Source: Eretmocerus hayati
Taxonomy: Eukaryota > Arthropoda > Insecta > Hymenoptera > Aphelinidae
Length of the DNA: 64,000 nucleotides
NCBI GenBank assembly: GCA_029851415.1
Contig: CM056742.1
Coordinates: 15,293,736 to 15,357,735, forward strand
Direction of reading: 5' to 3'
Shown here: one piece after another, positions 25,101 to 37,584 of the stretch
Layout: each line of letters starts with the position of its first letter
Numbering within the stretch: the stretch's first letter is position 1
The notes under the pieces: model-generated
Told to the model about the DNA's origin: nothing
Seen by the model: the letters and a program-made list of their open reading frames with translations, nothing else
The model's database searches: none
Translations under genes and position numbers: made by a program

Positions 25101-27840
25101 CTCTCCCATCTCTGAATTTTTCCATTAGACTTTGTATCGTAAAATCAATCGAAATACCTTCCTTTGACTTTGGAGATCGTTTGGACGCATCACCAGGATT
25201 ATCCGATTGGAAAACTTGAAGATTTTCAAAAACGAGAGGCTGATAAGACATTTTCCTCGATCGGGAAGAACCAGTTACTCGTCCTCTTTCCCATCTCTAA
25301 ATTGATTGATTAAACTTTCGATTGTGGAATCAAATGTGATATCTTACTAGGACTCTGGAAAGCGTGGGCACGCATTACCAGGATTATCTGATTGGGAAAC
25401 TAGAAGATTTTCGAAGACGAAAGGCTGACAAGACATTTTTCTCTATCGGAAAAAACTAGTTACTCGCCTCCTCTCCCATCTCTAAATTTTTTCATTAGAT
25501 TTTGAATCGTAAAATCAATCGAAATACCTTTCTCTGACTCTGGAGATCATGTGGACGCATCACCAGGATTATCCGATTGAAATACGCTGAGATTTACAGA
25601 GACCAGAGGCTGATAAGACATTTTTCACGATCGAAAAAGAACGAAATACTCGTCTTCTATTCCATCTCTAGATTTTTTTATCAGACTTTTGAATGTGGAA
25701 TCATTGAGGATAGCTCCCTCTGACTTTGGCGAACGTGTGGACGCATTACCAGGATTATCTGATTGGTAAACTTGAAGATTTTCAAAAACGAAAGGCTGAT
25801 AAGACATTTTTCTCGATCGAAAAAACGAGTTACTCGCTTTGTTTCCCATCTCTAAACTTTTTGAATGAACTTTCAATTGTGGAATACATTAGGATACCTC
25901 TGTCTGACTTTGAGAAACGTGTGGACGCATTACCAGGATTATCTGATTGGAATACTTTGTGATTTTCAGAGACAAGAGGCTGGCAAGACATGTTTCTCAA
26001 TCGAAGAAAACGGAATACTCGCCTTCTTTTCCATCTCTAAATTTTGTGATCAAATTTTTAGTTGTGAATTCAAGCAGAATACCTTCCTTTGACTGTGGAA
26101 AACATGTGGACGCATCACCAGGATTATCTGATTAGAAAAGATTCTCAGCGACGAGAGGCTGATAAGACATTTCACTCGATCGAAAAAAGCCAGTTATTCG
26201 CCTTCTTTCCCATCTCTAAATTTTTTGATTGAACTTTTAATCGTGGAATCAATTAGGATACTTCCCTCTGACTTTGGGAAACGTGAGGGGGCATCATCAC
26301 CAGGATCATCCGATTGGAATACTTTGAGATTTTCAGAGACAAGAGGCTGTGGAGACATGTTTCTCAATCGAAAAAACGAGTTACTCGCTTTGTTTCCCAT
26401 CTCTAAACTTTTTGAATGAACTTTCAATTGTGGAATCCATTAGGATACCTCTCTCTGACTTTGGGAAAGGTGTGGACGCATTACCAGGATTCTCTGATTG
26501 GAAAACTCAAAGACTCTCAAAGACGAGAGGCTGATAAGACATTATACTCGATCGAAAAAAGAACGAAATACTCGTCTTCTATTCCATCTCTAAATTTTTG
26601 ATTAGACTTTCAAATGTGGAATCAATGAGGATAGCTCCCTCTGACTTTGGCAAACGTGTGGACGCATTACCAGGATTATCTGAATGGTAAACTTGAAGAT
26701 TTCCAAAAACGATAGGCTGATAAGACATTTCTCGATCGAAAAAAACTGTTTACTCGTCTTCTCTCCCGTCTCTAAATTTTTTCATTAGATTTTGAATCGT
26801 GAATTCAATCGAAATACCTTCCTCCGACTTCGGAGATCGTGTGGACGCATCACTAGGATTATCCGATTGAAATACTTCGAGATTTTCAAAGACAAGAAAC
26901 TGATAGAACATTTTTCTCGATCAAAAAAAAAAAACGAGTCTCATCTTCTTTACCATCTCTAAATTTTTAGATTAAACTTCTATCCGTGGAATCAATCAAG
27001 ATATGTACCTCTGACTCTGGAAAATGTGTGGGAGCATTATCCGATTGGAATACTTTGAGATTTTCAGGCACAAGAGGCTGCAAGGACATTTTTCTCGATC
27101 GAAGGAAACGAAATACTCGCCTTCTTTTCCATCTCTGAATTTTGTGATCAAATTTTTGGTTGTGAATTCAAACAGAATACCTTCCTTTGACTCTGGAAAA
27201 CATGTAGACGCATCACCAGGGTTATCTGATTAGAAAACTTGAAGATTTTCAGCGACGAGAGGCTGATAAGACATTTTACTCGATCGAAGAAAACGAGTTA
27301 CTCGCCTTCTTTCCCATCTCTAAATTCTTTGTTTGAACTTTCAACCGTGGAATCAATTAGGATATCTCCCTCTGACTTTGGAAAACGTGAAGGAGCGTCA
27401 CCAGGATCATCCGATTAGAATACTTCGGGATTTTCAGAGACAAGAGGCTGTGAAGACATGTTTCTCAATCGAAAAAAAACGAGTTACTGGCTTTCTTTCC
27501 CATCTCTAAACTTTTTGGATGATTTTTCAATTGCGAAATACATGAGGATACCTCTCTCTGACTTTGGGAAACGTGTGGACGCATTACCAGGATTATCTGA
27601 TTGGAAAACTCAAAGAAAGATTTTCAAAGACGAGAGGTTGATAGAACATTTTTCTCGATTGAAAAAAACCAGTTACGCGTTCTCTTTTCCATCTCTAAAT
27701 TTTTTTATTGAACTTTCGATTGTGGGAACAAATAGGATACATTCCCAGGACTCTGGAGAGCGTGGGGACGCATTACCAGGATGATCTGATTGGAAAACTA
27801 GACGATTTTGAGACGAGAGGCTAATGAGACATTTCTCTCT
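22118..27840 (+). repeat. Left array of the ~185-bp repeat
   Basis: Roughly 30 tandem units. Each carries a CGATCGAAAAAA-type box, CCCATCTCTAAATTTTT, CCCTCTGACTTTGG, ACCAGGATTATCTGATTGG and GACGAGAGGCTGATAAGACA in that order. Units vary by substitutions and by the length of the A run. Variant units recur at long range: a unit with a long A run followed by CGAGTCTCATC occurs near 22.5 kb and again near 26.93 kb, which points to a higher-order repeat of about 4.4 kb. Confidence 0.88.
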
Positions 27841-30800
27841 GAAAATCTGGGAGTATTCCAATCGGATGATCCTGGTAATGCTCCCTCACGTTTCTCAGAG
27901 TGAGAGGGAGGTATTCTGATTGATTTCACGATTGGAAGTTCAATCAAAAAATTTAGAGATGGGAAAGAAGGCGAGTAACTCGTTTTCTTCGATCGAGTAA
28001 AATGTCTTATCAGCCTCTGGTCTTTGTAAATCTCAGAGTATTTCAATCGGATAATCCTGGTGATGCGTCCACATGATCTCCGAAGTCAGAGGAAGGTATT
28101 TCGATTGATTTTACGATTCAAAATCTAATGAAAAAATTTAGAGATGGGAGAGAAGGCGAGTAACTAGTTTTTTTCGATAAAGGAAAATGTCTTATCAGCC
28201 TTTCGTCTTTGAAAATCTTCTAGTTTCCCAATCAGATAATCCTGGTGATGCGTGCCCACGCTCTCCAGAGTCCTAGTAAGATATCACATTTGATTCCACA
28301 ATCGAAAGTTTAATCAATCAACTTAGAGATGGGAAAGAGGACGAGTAACTGGTTCTTCCCGATCGAGAAAAATGTCTTATCAGCCTCTCGTCTTTGAAAA
28401 TCTTCAAGTTTTCCAATCGGATAATCCTGGTGATGCGTCCAAACGATCTCCAAAGTCAAAGGAAGGTATTTCGATTGATTTTACGATTCAAAATCTAATG
28501 AAAAAATTTAGAGATGGGAGAGAAGGCGAGTAACTAGTTTTTTCGATCGAGAAATGTCTTATCAGCCTCTCGTTTTTGGAAATCTTCAAGTTTACCATTC
28601 AGATAATCCTGGTAATGCATCCACACGTTTGCCAAAGTCGGAGGGAGCTATCCTCATTGATTCCACATTCAAGCGTCTAATCAAAAAATTTAGAGATGGA
28701 ATAGAAGACGAGTATTTCGTTCTTTTTTCGATCGAGGAAAATGTCTTATCAGCCTCTCGTCTTTGGAAATCTTTGAGTTTCCCAATCAGATAATCGTGGT
28801 AATGCGTCCACACGGTTCCCAAAGTCACAGAAAGGTATCCTAATGTATTTCACAATGAAAGTTCATTCAAAAAGTTTAGAGATGGGAAACAAAGCGAGTA
28901 ACTCGTTTTTTCGATTGAGAAACAGGTCTTGCCAGCCTCTTGTCTCTGAAAATCTCAAAGTATTCCAATCGGATGATCCTGGCTATGCTCCCTCACGTTT
29001 CCCAAAGTCAGAAGGAGGTATCCTAATTGATTCCACGATTAAAAGTTCAATCAAAGAATTTAGAGATGGGAAAGAAGGCTAGTAACTGGTTTTTTTCGAT
29101 CGAGAAACATGTCTTCACAGCCTCTCGTCTTTGAAAATCCTCAAGTTTACCAATCAGATAATCATGGTAATGCGTCCACACGTTCGCGGAAGTCAGAAGG
29201 AGCTATCCTCATTGACTCCACATTCAAAAGTCCAATGAAAAAATTTAGAGATGGAAAAGAGGACGAGTAACTGGTTTTTTTCGATCAAGAAAAATGTCTT
29301 ATCAGCCTCTCGTTTTTGAAAATCTTCGAGTTTACCAATCAGGAAATCCTGGTAATGCGGTCACACGTTTGCTAAAGTCGAAGGAAGGTATTTCGATTGA
29401 TTTTACGATACAAAGTCTAATCAAAAAATTTAGAGATGGAAAAGAGGACGAGTGATTGGTTTTTTCGATCGAGAAAAATGTCTTATCAGCCTCTCGTTTT
29501 CGAAAATCTTCGAGTTTACGAATCGGATAATCCTGGTGATGCGTCCACACGATCTCCAAAGTCAAAGGAAGGTATTTCGATTGATTTTACGATCCAAAAT
29601 CTAATGGAAAAATTTAGAGATGGGAGAGAAGGCGAGTAACTAGTTTTTTTCGATCCAGAAATGTCTTATCAGCCTCTCGTTTTTGGAAATCTTCAAGTTT
29701 ACCATTCAGATAATCCTGGTGATGCGTCCACACGTTAACAAAGTCAGAGGGAGCTATCCTCATTGATTCCACATTCAAAAGTCCAATGAAAAAATTTAGA
29801 GATGGAAAAGAGGACGAGTAACTGGTTTTTTTCGATCAAGAAAAATGTCTTATCAGCCTCTCGTTTTTGAAAATCTTCGAGTTTACCAATCAGGAAATCC
29901 TGGTAATGCGGTCACACGTTTGCTAAAGTCGAAGGAAGGTATTTTGATTGATTTTACGATACAAAGTCTAATCAAAAAATTTAGAGATGGAAAAGAGGAC
30001 GAGTGATTGGTTTTTTCGATCGAGAAAAATGTCTTATCAGCCTCTCGTTTTTGAAAATCTTCGAGTTTACGAATCGGATAATCCTGGTGATGCGTCCACA
30101 CGATCTCCAAAGTCAAAGGAAGGTATTTCGATTGATTTTACGATTCAAAATCCAATGGAAAAATTTAGAGATGGGAGAGAAGGCGAGTAACTAGTTTTTT
30201 TCGATCGAGAAATGTCTTATCAGCCTCTCGTTTTTGGAAATCTTCAAGTTTACCATTCAGATAATCCTGGTAATGCGTCCACACGTTAACAAAGTCAGAG
30301 GGAGCTATCCTCATTGATTCCACATTCAAAAGTCTAATAAAAAAATTTAGAGATGGAATAGGAGACGAGTATTTCGTTCTTTCTTCGATCGAGAAGAATG
30401 TCTTATCAGCCTCTCGTCTTTGAAAATCTTTGAGTTTTCCAATCAGATAATCCTGGCAATACGTCTATACATTTCCCGAAGTCAGAGAGAAGTATCCTAA
30501 TGTATTCCACAATTGAAAGTTCATTCAAAAAGTTTAGAGATGGGAAACAAAGCGAGTAACTCGTTTTTGCGATTGGGATACATGTCTTCACAACCTCTCG
30601 TTTTTTAGAATCTTCAAGTTTACCAATCAGATCATCCTGGTAATGCGTCCACACGTTCGCCAAAGTCAGAGGGAGCTATCCTCATTAATTCCACATTCAA
30701 AAGTCTAATCAAAAAATTCAGAGATGGAATGGAAGACGAGTATTTCGTTTTTTTTCGATCGTGAGAATGTCTTATCAGCCTCTGGTCCTTGTCAATCTCA

Positions 30801-32232
30801 GAGTATTTCAATCGGATAATCCTGGTGATGCGTCCACACGATCTCCAAAGTCGAAGGAAGGTATTTCGATTGATTTTACGATTTAAAATCTAATGAAAAA
30901 ATTTAGAGATGGGAGAGAAGGCGAGTAACTAGTTTTTTCTTCGATAGAGAAAAATGTCTTGTCAGCCTTTCGTCTTTGAAAATCTTCCAGTTTTCCAATC
31001 AGATAATCCTGGTAATGCGTGCCCACGCTCTCCAGGGTCCTAGGAAGATATCCAATTCGATTCCACAATCGAAAGTTTAATCAATCAATTTAGAGATGGA
31101 AAAGAGGACGAGTAACCGGTTCTTTCCGATCGAGAAAAATGTCTTATCAGCCTCTCGTCTTTGAAAGTCTTTGAGTCTTCAATCAGATAATCCTGGTAAC
31201 GCGTCCACACCTTTCCCAAAGTCAGAGAGAGGTATCCTAACGTATTCCACAATTGAAAGTTCATTCAAAAATTTTAGAGATGGGAAACAAAGCATGTAAC
31301 TCGTTTTTTCGATTGAGAAACATGTCTTCACAGCCTCTTGTCTCTGAAAATCTCAAATTATTCCAATCGGATGATCCTGGTGATGCTCCCTCACGTTTCT
31401 CAAAGTCAGAGGGAGGTATCCTAATTGATTCCATGATTAAAAGTTCAATCAAAAAATTTAGAGATGGGAACGAAGGCGAATAACTGGTTTTTTTCGATCG
31501 AGTAAAATGTCTTATCAGCCTCTCGTCGCTGAAAATCTTCAAGTTTTCTAATCAGATAATCCTGGTGATGCGTCCACATGTTTTCCACAGTCGAAGGAAG
31601 GTATTCTGCTTGAATTCACAACTAAAAATTTGATCACAAAATTTAGAGATGGAAAAGAAGGCGAGTATTCCGTTTTCTTCGATCGAGACAAATGTCTTTG
31701 CAGCCTCTTATTCCTGAAAATCTCAAAGTATTCGATTCGGATAAGGCTCCCACACGTTTTCCAAAGTCAGAGTGAGGTATCTTGATTGATTCCACGGATA
31801 GAAGTTTAATCTAAAAATTTAGAGATGGAAAAGAAGATGAGACTCGTTTTTTTTTCGATCGAGAAAAATGTTTTATCAGTTTCTTGTCTTTGAAAATCTC
31901 GAAGTTTTTCAATCGGATAATCCTGGTGATGCGTCCACGCGATTTCCAAAGTCTATGCAAGGTCAATTTCGATTAATTTTACGATTCAAAATCTAATGAA
32001 AAAATTTAGAGATGGAGGAGAAGGTGAGTAACTAGTTTCTTCCGATACAGAAAAATGTCTCATCAGTCTCTCGTCTTTGATAATCTCCTAGTTTTCCAAT
32101 CAGATAGTCCTCGTAATGCGTTCCCACGTTCTTTCGAGTCCTAGGGAGGTATCCTAATTGATTCCACAATCAGAAGTTTAATCAAAAAGTTTAGAGATGG
32201 AAAAGAAGACGAGTAACTCGTTTTTTCGATCG
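27841..32232 (-). repeat. Right array of the ~185-bp repeat, inverted
   Basis: About 24 units in reverse orientation to the left array; the switch falls near 27840. Unit variants at its outer end mirror those at the outer end of the left array (the long-run variant is near 31.85 kb). Its length, 4.4 kb, is about one higher-order period of the left array, which is some 1.3 kb longer. Confidence 0.85.
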
Positions 32233-33815
32233 TGAAAAATGAACCTATGAGGAGTTATGGACAAATCGAATGAGAGTCTCAATGTTCTCATTTTACACAA
32301 TATCCAAAGATTATTTTCTCTAAAATTCTGCTCGAGGCCCTCCCCCTCCCCCCCCCCCCCCCCTCTTCACTCATCAACGTGGACAGCTCTTGCCGAAATA
32401 GTCTAAATGGACTCGCATAGCTCTAAATCCAGAGGATTCTAAAGAACCAAAAAAAAATATTTCATGAGCAAAATACGGAGATCGTTCGAAAAGATGTAGG
32501 CCGTGAATGGTGTGTACCCAGCATAACCCCCCTGCCCTGCCCCCCCCCCCCCATGGGGTCATCAGGAAAAGGAGTGCAGTACAACTTTTTTTGCCGACCA
32601 GAACGTATTTGTCGCGTCAAAATAATTCGGAAGTAGAGCTTGAGACCGGCAATAAGCTCCAGATGTGGTTGCACGCCAAGAAAAATGATTCTATGAAGTT
32701 TATTGCCGATCTGCATCGTTTCTTGGGAAAATTTAGACAGATCGACTCAAGTAAATCGATTAGACTTTGGCTCATTCTGAAGTTCTTGTAACAAGCTCAA
32801 AAATGACCCAAAGTACATTAGAAAATGTTGCGGTAGACTATAGAGTTATAGAACTGATATAGTTCATCTACTATTCAATAGATATAGTTGAATAGTAGCT
32901 AAACTGATTAAATCATCGAGACAGGGTATAGGATTAGAAACAGGGTATAGGTATGGCATTGCTCTTTCATAATAGTCAACAAGAGGTTGCTTGATGATGG
33001 ATGGACTATTCCAAGTACTATCTCAAGTTTTCATGAATTGATTCTTACTCTGTTTTTACGATTAATTTTTCTCACACAGAGTTCTCTACCTAGACTATTC
33101 GTATTCCATCTAAAATTAGAAAATTGTATAAGCAATACCCACAGACTGTTGTGAGCCCTCCAACCGAAAGCGAGCTATGATCTGCAAGGATCACTCCCAC
33201 AATAAAAATATTGATATTCATGCATTGATTCAATTTTCTGGAGCAAGGCGCCAATGGTGGCGATAAATTCCTGTGTCACTCAGACAAGCACGTAAAAAAC
33301 TGCAGTACATGATATTACGATTCGTAATATCATGTACTGCATTTCATTCATGTACTTAATTTACATCATGTACTTCATTTACGAACCAACGGCAACTTTA
33401 ATTGGTCCAAACGCACTCATATTCGACGAATACCAACACTTCGCCGTATATGGGGATCAAAATGACACACCTAAATTGTATATGCATTATTTTTGATAGC
33501 TGGAAACTATAAAATTCATATCACATTTCTGCATCGCACCACTGTTCATATGTGGGAGTCTTGCGACCCGACTCGCGGTAGAAAAGGTTAGAGGCCATTT
33601 GTTGACACATCTGCGTCGAGGAGCAGACGATTCTTCGAGCCTGCTCGGTCGGGGAACGAGTGAAGTTGCGCATGAGCTCGGTGAGCCGAGTGAAGTCGCG
33701 CATGAGCTCGCGTCCCAAGAATTTCTCTGCCAACCCTGGTGGGGACCTGGACCTTATAGATTGGTAGTGAAGGAAGTTCTATTCCTGAACTGTGATTTGA
33801 GTTAAAAGTGAGTGC

Positions 33816-33963
33816 TTAACCCTTAGACTATCGACATTTTTCCTAAGGAAATAAGTATCGCCGAAGGGCCAATCTTATTCATAGAAACATCCGATATGCC
33901 ACTAGGATTATCCAACTTCACGGGTGGCTCATATATGAGGCAAGCCAGCGTCCTAAGGGTTAA
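33816..33963. mobile_element. Small TTAA-site element, piggyBac-like ends
   Basis: TTAA at 33816-33819 and 33960-33963 encloses ends CCCTTAGAC and GTCCTAAGGG. CCCT next to TTAA is typical of piggyBac-group ends. About 140 bp inside, no coding. Confidence 0.6.
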
Positions 33964-34994
33964 TGATATTAGAATATATAGTGTGATCACCTGTTGGAAA
34001 TTTTCTTCATCAATCGGCAGAGATGAGGTTAACTCAGGAACATTACGCAGGGATGTTACTAAAGTGATCAGATGCTTTTCTCATTCCATGTGACAACAAT
34101 CAAATTCGACTTAAGTTGCAGAATCAAGACCTGATGCTCTATTACAGGTGATGCGCATTCTCAGCTAGATTTTCCTTCATCGTAGAATATTACATGAAGT
34201 GCAGGCACAGTGAAAATACTTGAGAAGAAATCTACCCTCACAGTTATGTCTGGCACTATTGAGCTTGTTCATCCCAGTTTTGATGAATGTTCTCTGCTTC
34301 GGAATAACAAGGAGCGTATGAGTAATTGTTGCAGCATCTTCACCATGCTCTTGGAGTATCTCTCGACTCCAATTCCCGTAAGCATTAATATTCTGTCATG
34401 AAGTTCCTAGAGAGCTTGAATATTTTTCTATGTATTTTGGCTCTATGCCAAACCACCCATGTATGTATTCACCTATCCAGTCACCCATGCACGCGTCTAC
34501 TCACGACACTAGCTCTCATATTTCACCCTCTCCGAGTAGGTAGTTAAATTACCCACGAAATTCGATCACTAAGTGGCTAAACTCAGTACAACACGACGTT
34601 TGTGGGTTCAAACGATAGGTAATACCTTCAGTAATCGATATCAACAAGAATTAATGTTTGAAAATTCTGTCGTGGTACAAATAAACAATGAAAACATGCA
34701 TTTTTCACCTTTTCCTCGGTTTTTCCACAATAAGTCGGAAAATATCAATTTTTTGGAAAATTTCGTGGATTAACTCTTTGTGATCTCTAAAAGATCTACA
34801 AAATTGATCAGAACACTTTTCCTCGTAAACTGCAACCCTTTCGAGTTATTCTTCATCAAAATAAAAATTGAATTTGTTCAAACAAATTTTCTGAAATTGC
34901 TTATAAGGGGCTCAAACTATTTTTCTAAGGTAATTCAGTGAATTTGGATCAAAAAAGGTCTCTAGGTATTATTTCCTAAACTTGATCGTTTTCG
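33964..34994. other. No gene recognised
   Basis: Short open frames only (for example 34210-34401 and 34573-34773), no motif seen. Confidence 0.4.
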
Positions 34995-35095
34995 AGTAAT
35001 GGGAATGGCCAATTCCGCGACTTGCAGCCCTAAGTGCATTCATGAAAGCGCCGCATTGAGGGGTGCCAGTCGCAAAATTGGCCATTCCCATTACT
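34995..35095. repeat. Hairpin, 101 bp
   Basis: AGTAATGGGAATGGCCAATT at the left is followed by its reverse complement at the right, with a partly paired loop. Possibly a tiny MITE. Confidence 0.75.
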
Positions 35096-35410
35096 GCCCG
35101 AAGCGTGCGCCAAGCTTCCGTCCGACCTAGCGACAGGTTGAGTACATCATCATGCCGCAGAACTCGGCGCGTTCCTGGCGCTACACTTGTCATCTCTATT
35201 GCAAGTTTACACATACACCTACCTCGACTTTAGAGTCGAGTTTCCGTCGAACTCGGGACAGGATCAGTGCCTCGGCTTGCGGCAGGTCAATTTTCTGAAC
35301 CCGTCACTTTGACTCCAGATTTTTCAGTGTAGCTAACTTACCCACCGCAAAACTCCGATAGCCTTTGAGCCTTCACTATGCTCCCCAGTAGCCACTACTT
35401 TTCTTTTCTC

Positions 35411-35656
35411 TCAATGAGCAGTTGAGCGTAGGAATATACTTATCCCGAGCGTGGTGTTACTTTTCGTTTCCGCGAAGACTGATCCATGTTCCAATTCTAA
35501 TTGATTTTGCTGCAAATCGGCGACAGATCTCGAATTGTTTGTGAGTTTAATGTTATGACTGTGATGAGTGGTCTCCCTGGAATTCATCCGCTCACTCCCG
35601 ATATTCTTCAACCTAGAAGCCCAAAATAGTGAGTCCATCGAAGAATATTTCGAGTC
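35411..35656 (-). pseudogene. Downstream half of an open frame split by the provirus
   Basis: A minus-strand frame from the provirus edge to a stop near 35411. Across the empty site (target ATAC counted once) it is in frame with the minus-strand frame at 59997-60118. Unknown protein: polar, rich in N, S and Q, with no motif I recognise. Whether the joined frame was ever a gene is not established. Confidence 0.3.
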
Positions 35657-36047
35657 ATACTGTCATCACGACCGCGCCAAATCACCCATAAAACGAAACT
35701 TTACCTCCATCAGAAAACAAGATATGAGAGCTCGCGCTCGTAATCAATAGTCGCCAGCTCACACGTCAACTCAAAGATTACAACGCTCGCGTTCTGGGAC
35801 TCACTTCAAAATGAGATATGCGCAAAGGCATCGATATCCTTGATTCTGAATAACACTCCGTTCTCACGTATCTTCATTTCTCAGTAATATGATAAAGTCT
35901 ACTATCTATCGGCCTTCCGGCCGAAGTACACATGATTATCATCAACTGCATCCAATATAAGGAGATGCCGCTTGCATGCGGGCAGTACGTGTTGTGACCT
36001 CATATTGGCCGGAGGCTATGTCGGCCAAACAAGCATTAAAGAGTGTA

Positions 36048-37171
36048 CAGTACGTCCGCTTACTGTGGTCGCGGTTAATGTTATCAGAATCGCTGGTCCC
36101 GATCCACTCGTATATGATCCCTTGTAAATTTTCCCGCTTAATGTGATCAAGATCCCGCTTAATGTTATCGAATTAATGAGACCTCGTGACACAAAGCTGA
36201 TGTATTTACAACTCTTCTCATACATTAGCTACCTGAGCGATGAGTCAATATCGATCGTCAGTTGCGTGCGAAACTTGTTCATCGCCCAATCATCAAAAAT
36301 GAGCAAACGGGGCAACTTGACATGAGTTTATCAAAAGAATTTACGTTGTTGTGTGTGACGATGGTGTTCGTGAGGTAGATGGACTATCTGACGAAGAAGT
36401 ACTTCCGAAAGAAATGCTTGATGCATTAAACGAGCTTCGGAAAGGAGTTCATTAGTAAGCCGAAGACTTCCATCTTTATCACAAAAGTACAGACTTCATA
36501 AGAAATTGATGGAAAAAATGAAAAACAAAGTAAGATAAGTGACTTTTTTATGAAGGAAGATGATTCTACATGAATGTCATATCCTCTGGATGACATTTTG
36601 TATATGTATGTAACTATATTTTCATGACTTTTATCATTCAACTACAACTGGACTTGCTGGTGGACTTAACCATATCAACGATGGCCGAATTCGCTTAAGG
36701 CGATGCGGTCACCATGCAAGCTGAAAATCATTCCCAACTTCCTCCGATTCTGTTGCGGTTTGGGCTAAACGACGAGCGCACAAACATTTGTTATCATCTA
36801 ACTTAGATTTGTCTGCTCTCCGTTAAGCCCAAATTGCAATAGAATCGGAGAAAGTTGGGAATGAAAATGTGCATATATTATAGGTTAGGAGGTTCCCGCG
36901 GCCGAGTTATTCCCACTTTTCTTCGATTCTCTTATGATATGGGCTAAGCGACGGATTGAGGAATACAAGTTGGACAATAACAAGTATTCGACAACTCGTC
37001 TCACATTTTGAATCATTAAACTTTTTATGTAAGGTATATTTTCAAGGCCCATGGTCACGGTGCACGGTGACCGCATCGCCTTAAAACAAATTTATCCGCT
37101 TAATGTTATCGTCCGCTTAATGTTATCAAAAATCCTCGTCTCAATGCAATCACATTAAGCGGGGCCTACTG
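36048..37171. mobile_element. pogo/Tigger-like element in the 5' LTR (TA site)
   Basis: TA on each side (36046-36047 and 37172-37173). Ends CAGTACGTCCGCTTACTG and, on the other strand, CAGTAGGCCCCGCTTAATG, with repeated CCGCTTAATGTTATC nearby. This is the Tigger/pogo terminal style. The 3' LTR lacks it, which shows the exact empty site. A short coding-like remnant near 36330-36455 may be a transposase tail. It holds a TTAA MITE. Confidence 0.82.
36695..37084. mobile_element. TTAA-site MITE, intact single copy
   Basis: 390 bp between TTAA 36695-36698 and 37081-37084, with ends GGCGATGCGGTCACC inverted. Same family as the pair at 10.7-11.4 kb and the best reference for its full length. It lies inside the pogo-like element. 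Confidence 0.87.
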
Positions 37172-37259
37172 TATATAGCATATATCTCTTTGGATTTGAC
37201 CCCTCTTCCGTGCCAATCCCCCAAGCTCCAGCTCGTTCCCACAATACATTCCTGACAAT

Positions 37260-37276
37260 TGGCGACCGTGACAGGA
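37260..37276 (+). promoter_or_regulatory. Primer-binding site of the provirus
   Basis: TGGCGACCGTGACAGGA starts two bases after the 5' LTR. TGG matches the complement of a tRNA CCA end, as in gypsy-group elements. Which tRNA is used was not determined. Confidence 0.7.
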
Positions 37277-37584
37277 CCTGGAGTCACAATTATCGTGAGT
37301 GTAACACACCTGGGGCAACAGTGAAAGAAAGTCGAGGAACGACGACAACGTGCTTTTACAAGGACGACTCGCCAAGCCAAGACCTGCAGCGCATCGTTCC
37401 ATCCAATTCCTCTGAACGATCACACAAGAAGACGCTTCTAAACAACAGCTTGTGAGCATCTCTAAGAGAGGGTCACAACGGACACGACAAGAAACAGCGT
37501 ACCAACGACTCCTGAGACCTGCTCTCGTCGAAAATGCTCAAGGTGAGGGGAATGAAATGAACTTAGCACTCTAGTATTGAGTCC

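Larger units (their letters stand above)
20647..33738. mobile_element. Giant hAT-type foldback element, 13.1 kb
   Basis: The whole interval is one imperfect palindrome. Its ends are CAGGGTTGGCAGAGAAATTC and the reverse complement, and it is flanked by identical 8-bp direct repeats GTGGGGAC at 20639-20646 and 33739-33746. A terminal CAGGG plus an 8-bp duplication is the hAT-superfamily signature. Outer arms (20647-22117 and 32233-33738) are unique sequence repeated in inverse. Inner arms are arrays of a ~185-bp repeat. The two arms differ by many substitutions and by array length, so it is not a simple assembly mirror. No transposase frame is seen; it would need a hAT enzyme in trans. The architecture recalls Drosophila FB elements. 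Confidence 0.88.
35661..37257 (+). repeat. 5' LTR, interrupted
   Basis: Starts TGTCATCACG and ends CCTGACA. About 470 bp once the element at 36048-37171 is removed. Matches the 3' LTR throughout with scattered substitutions, so the insertion is not recent. Confidence 0.88.

Noticed and set aside
22590..31542. Dozens of 60-113-codon open frames in the arrays
   Set aside because: They are the same satellite read in frame; frames break at A-run changes and appear on both strands.
22118..32232. Regular direct repeats that could suggest a CRISPR array
   Set aside because: Units are ~185 bp, diverged along their full length, with no constant repeat and unique spacers, in insect DNA.
20647..33738. 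Giant palindrome as an assembly mirror artefact
   Set aside because: Arms differ in bases, run lengths and number of units, and an 8-bp target duplication flanks the whole.
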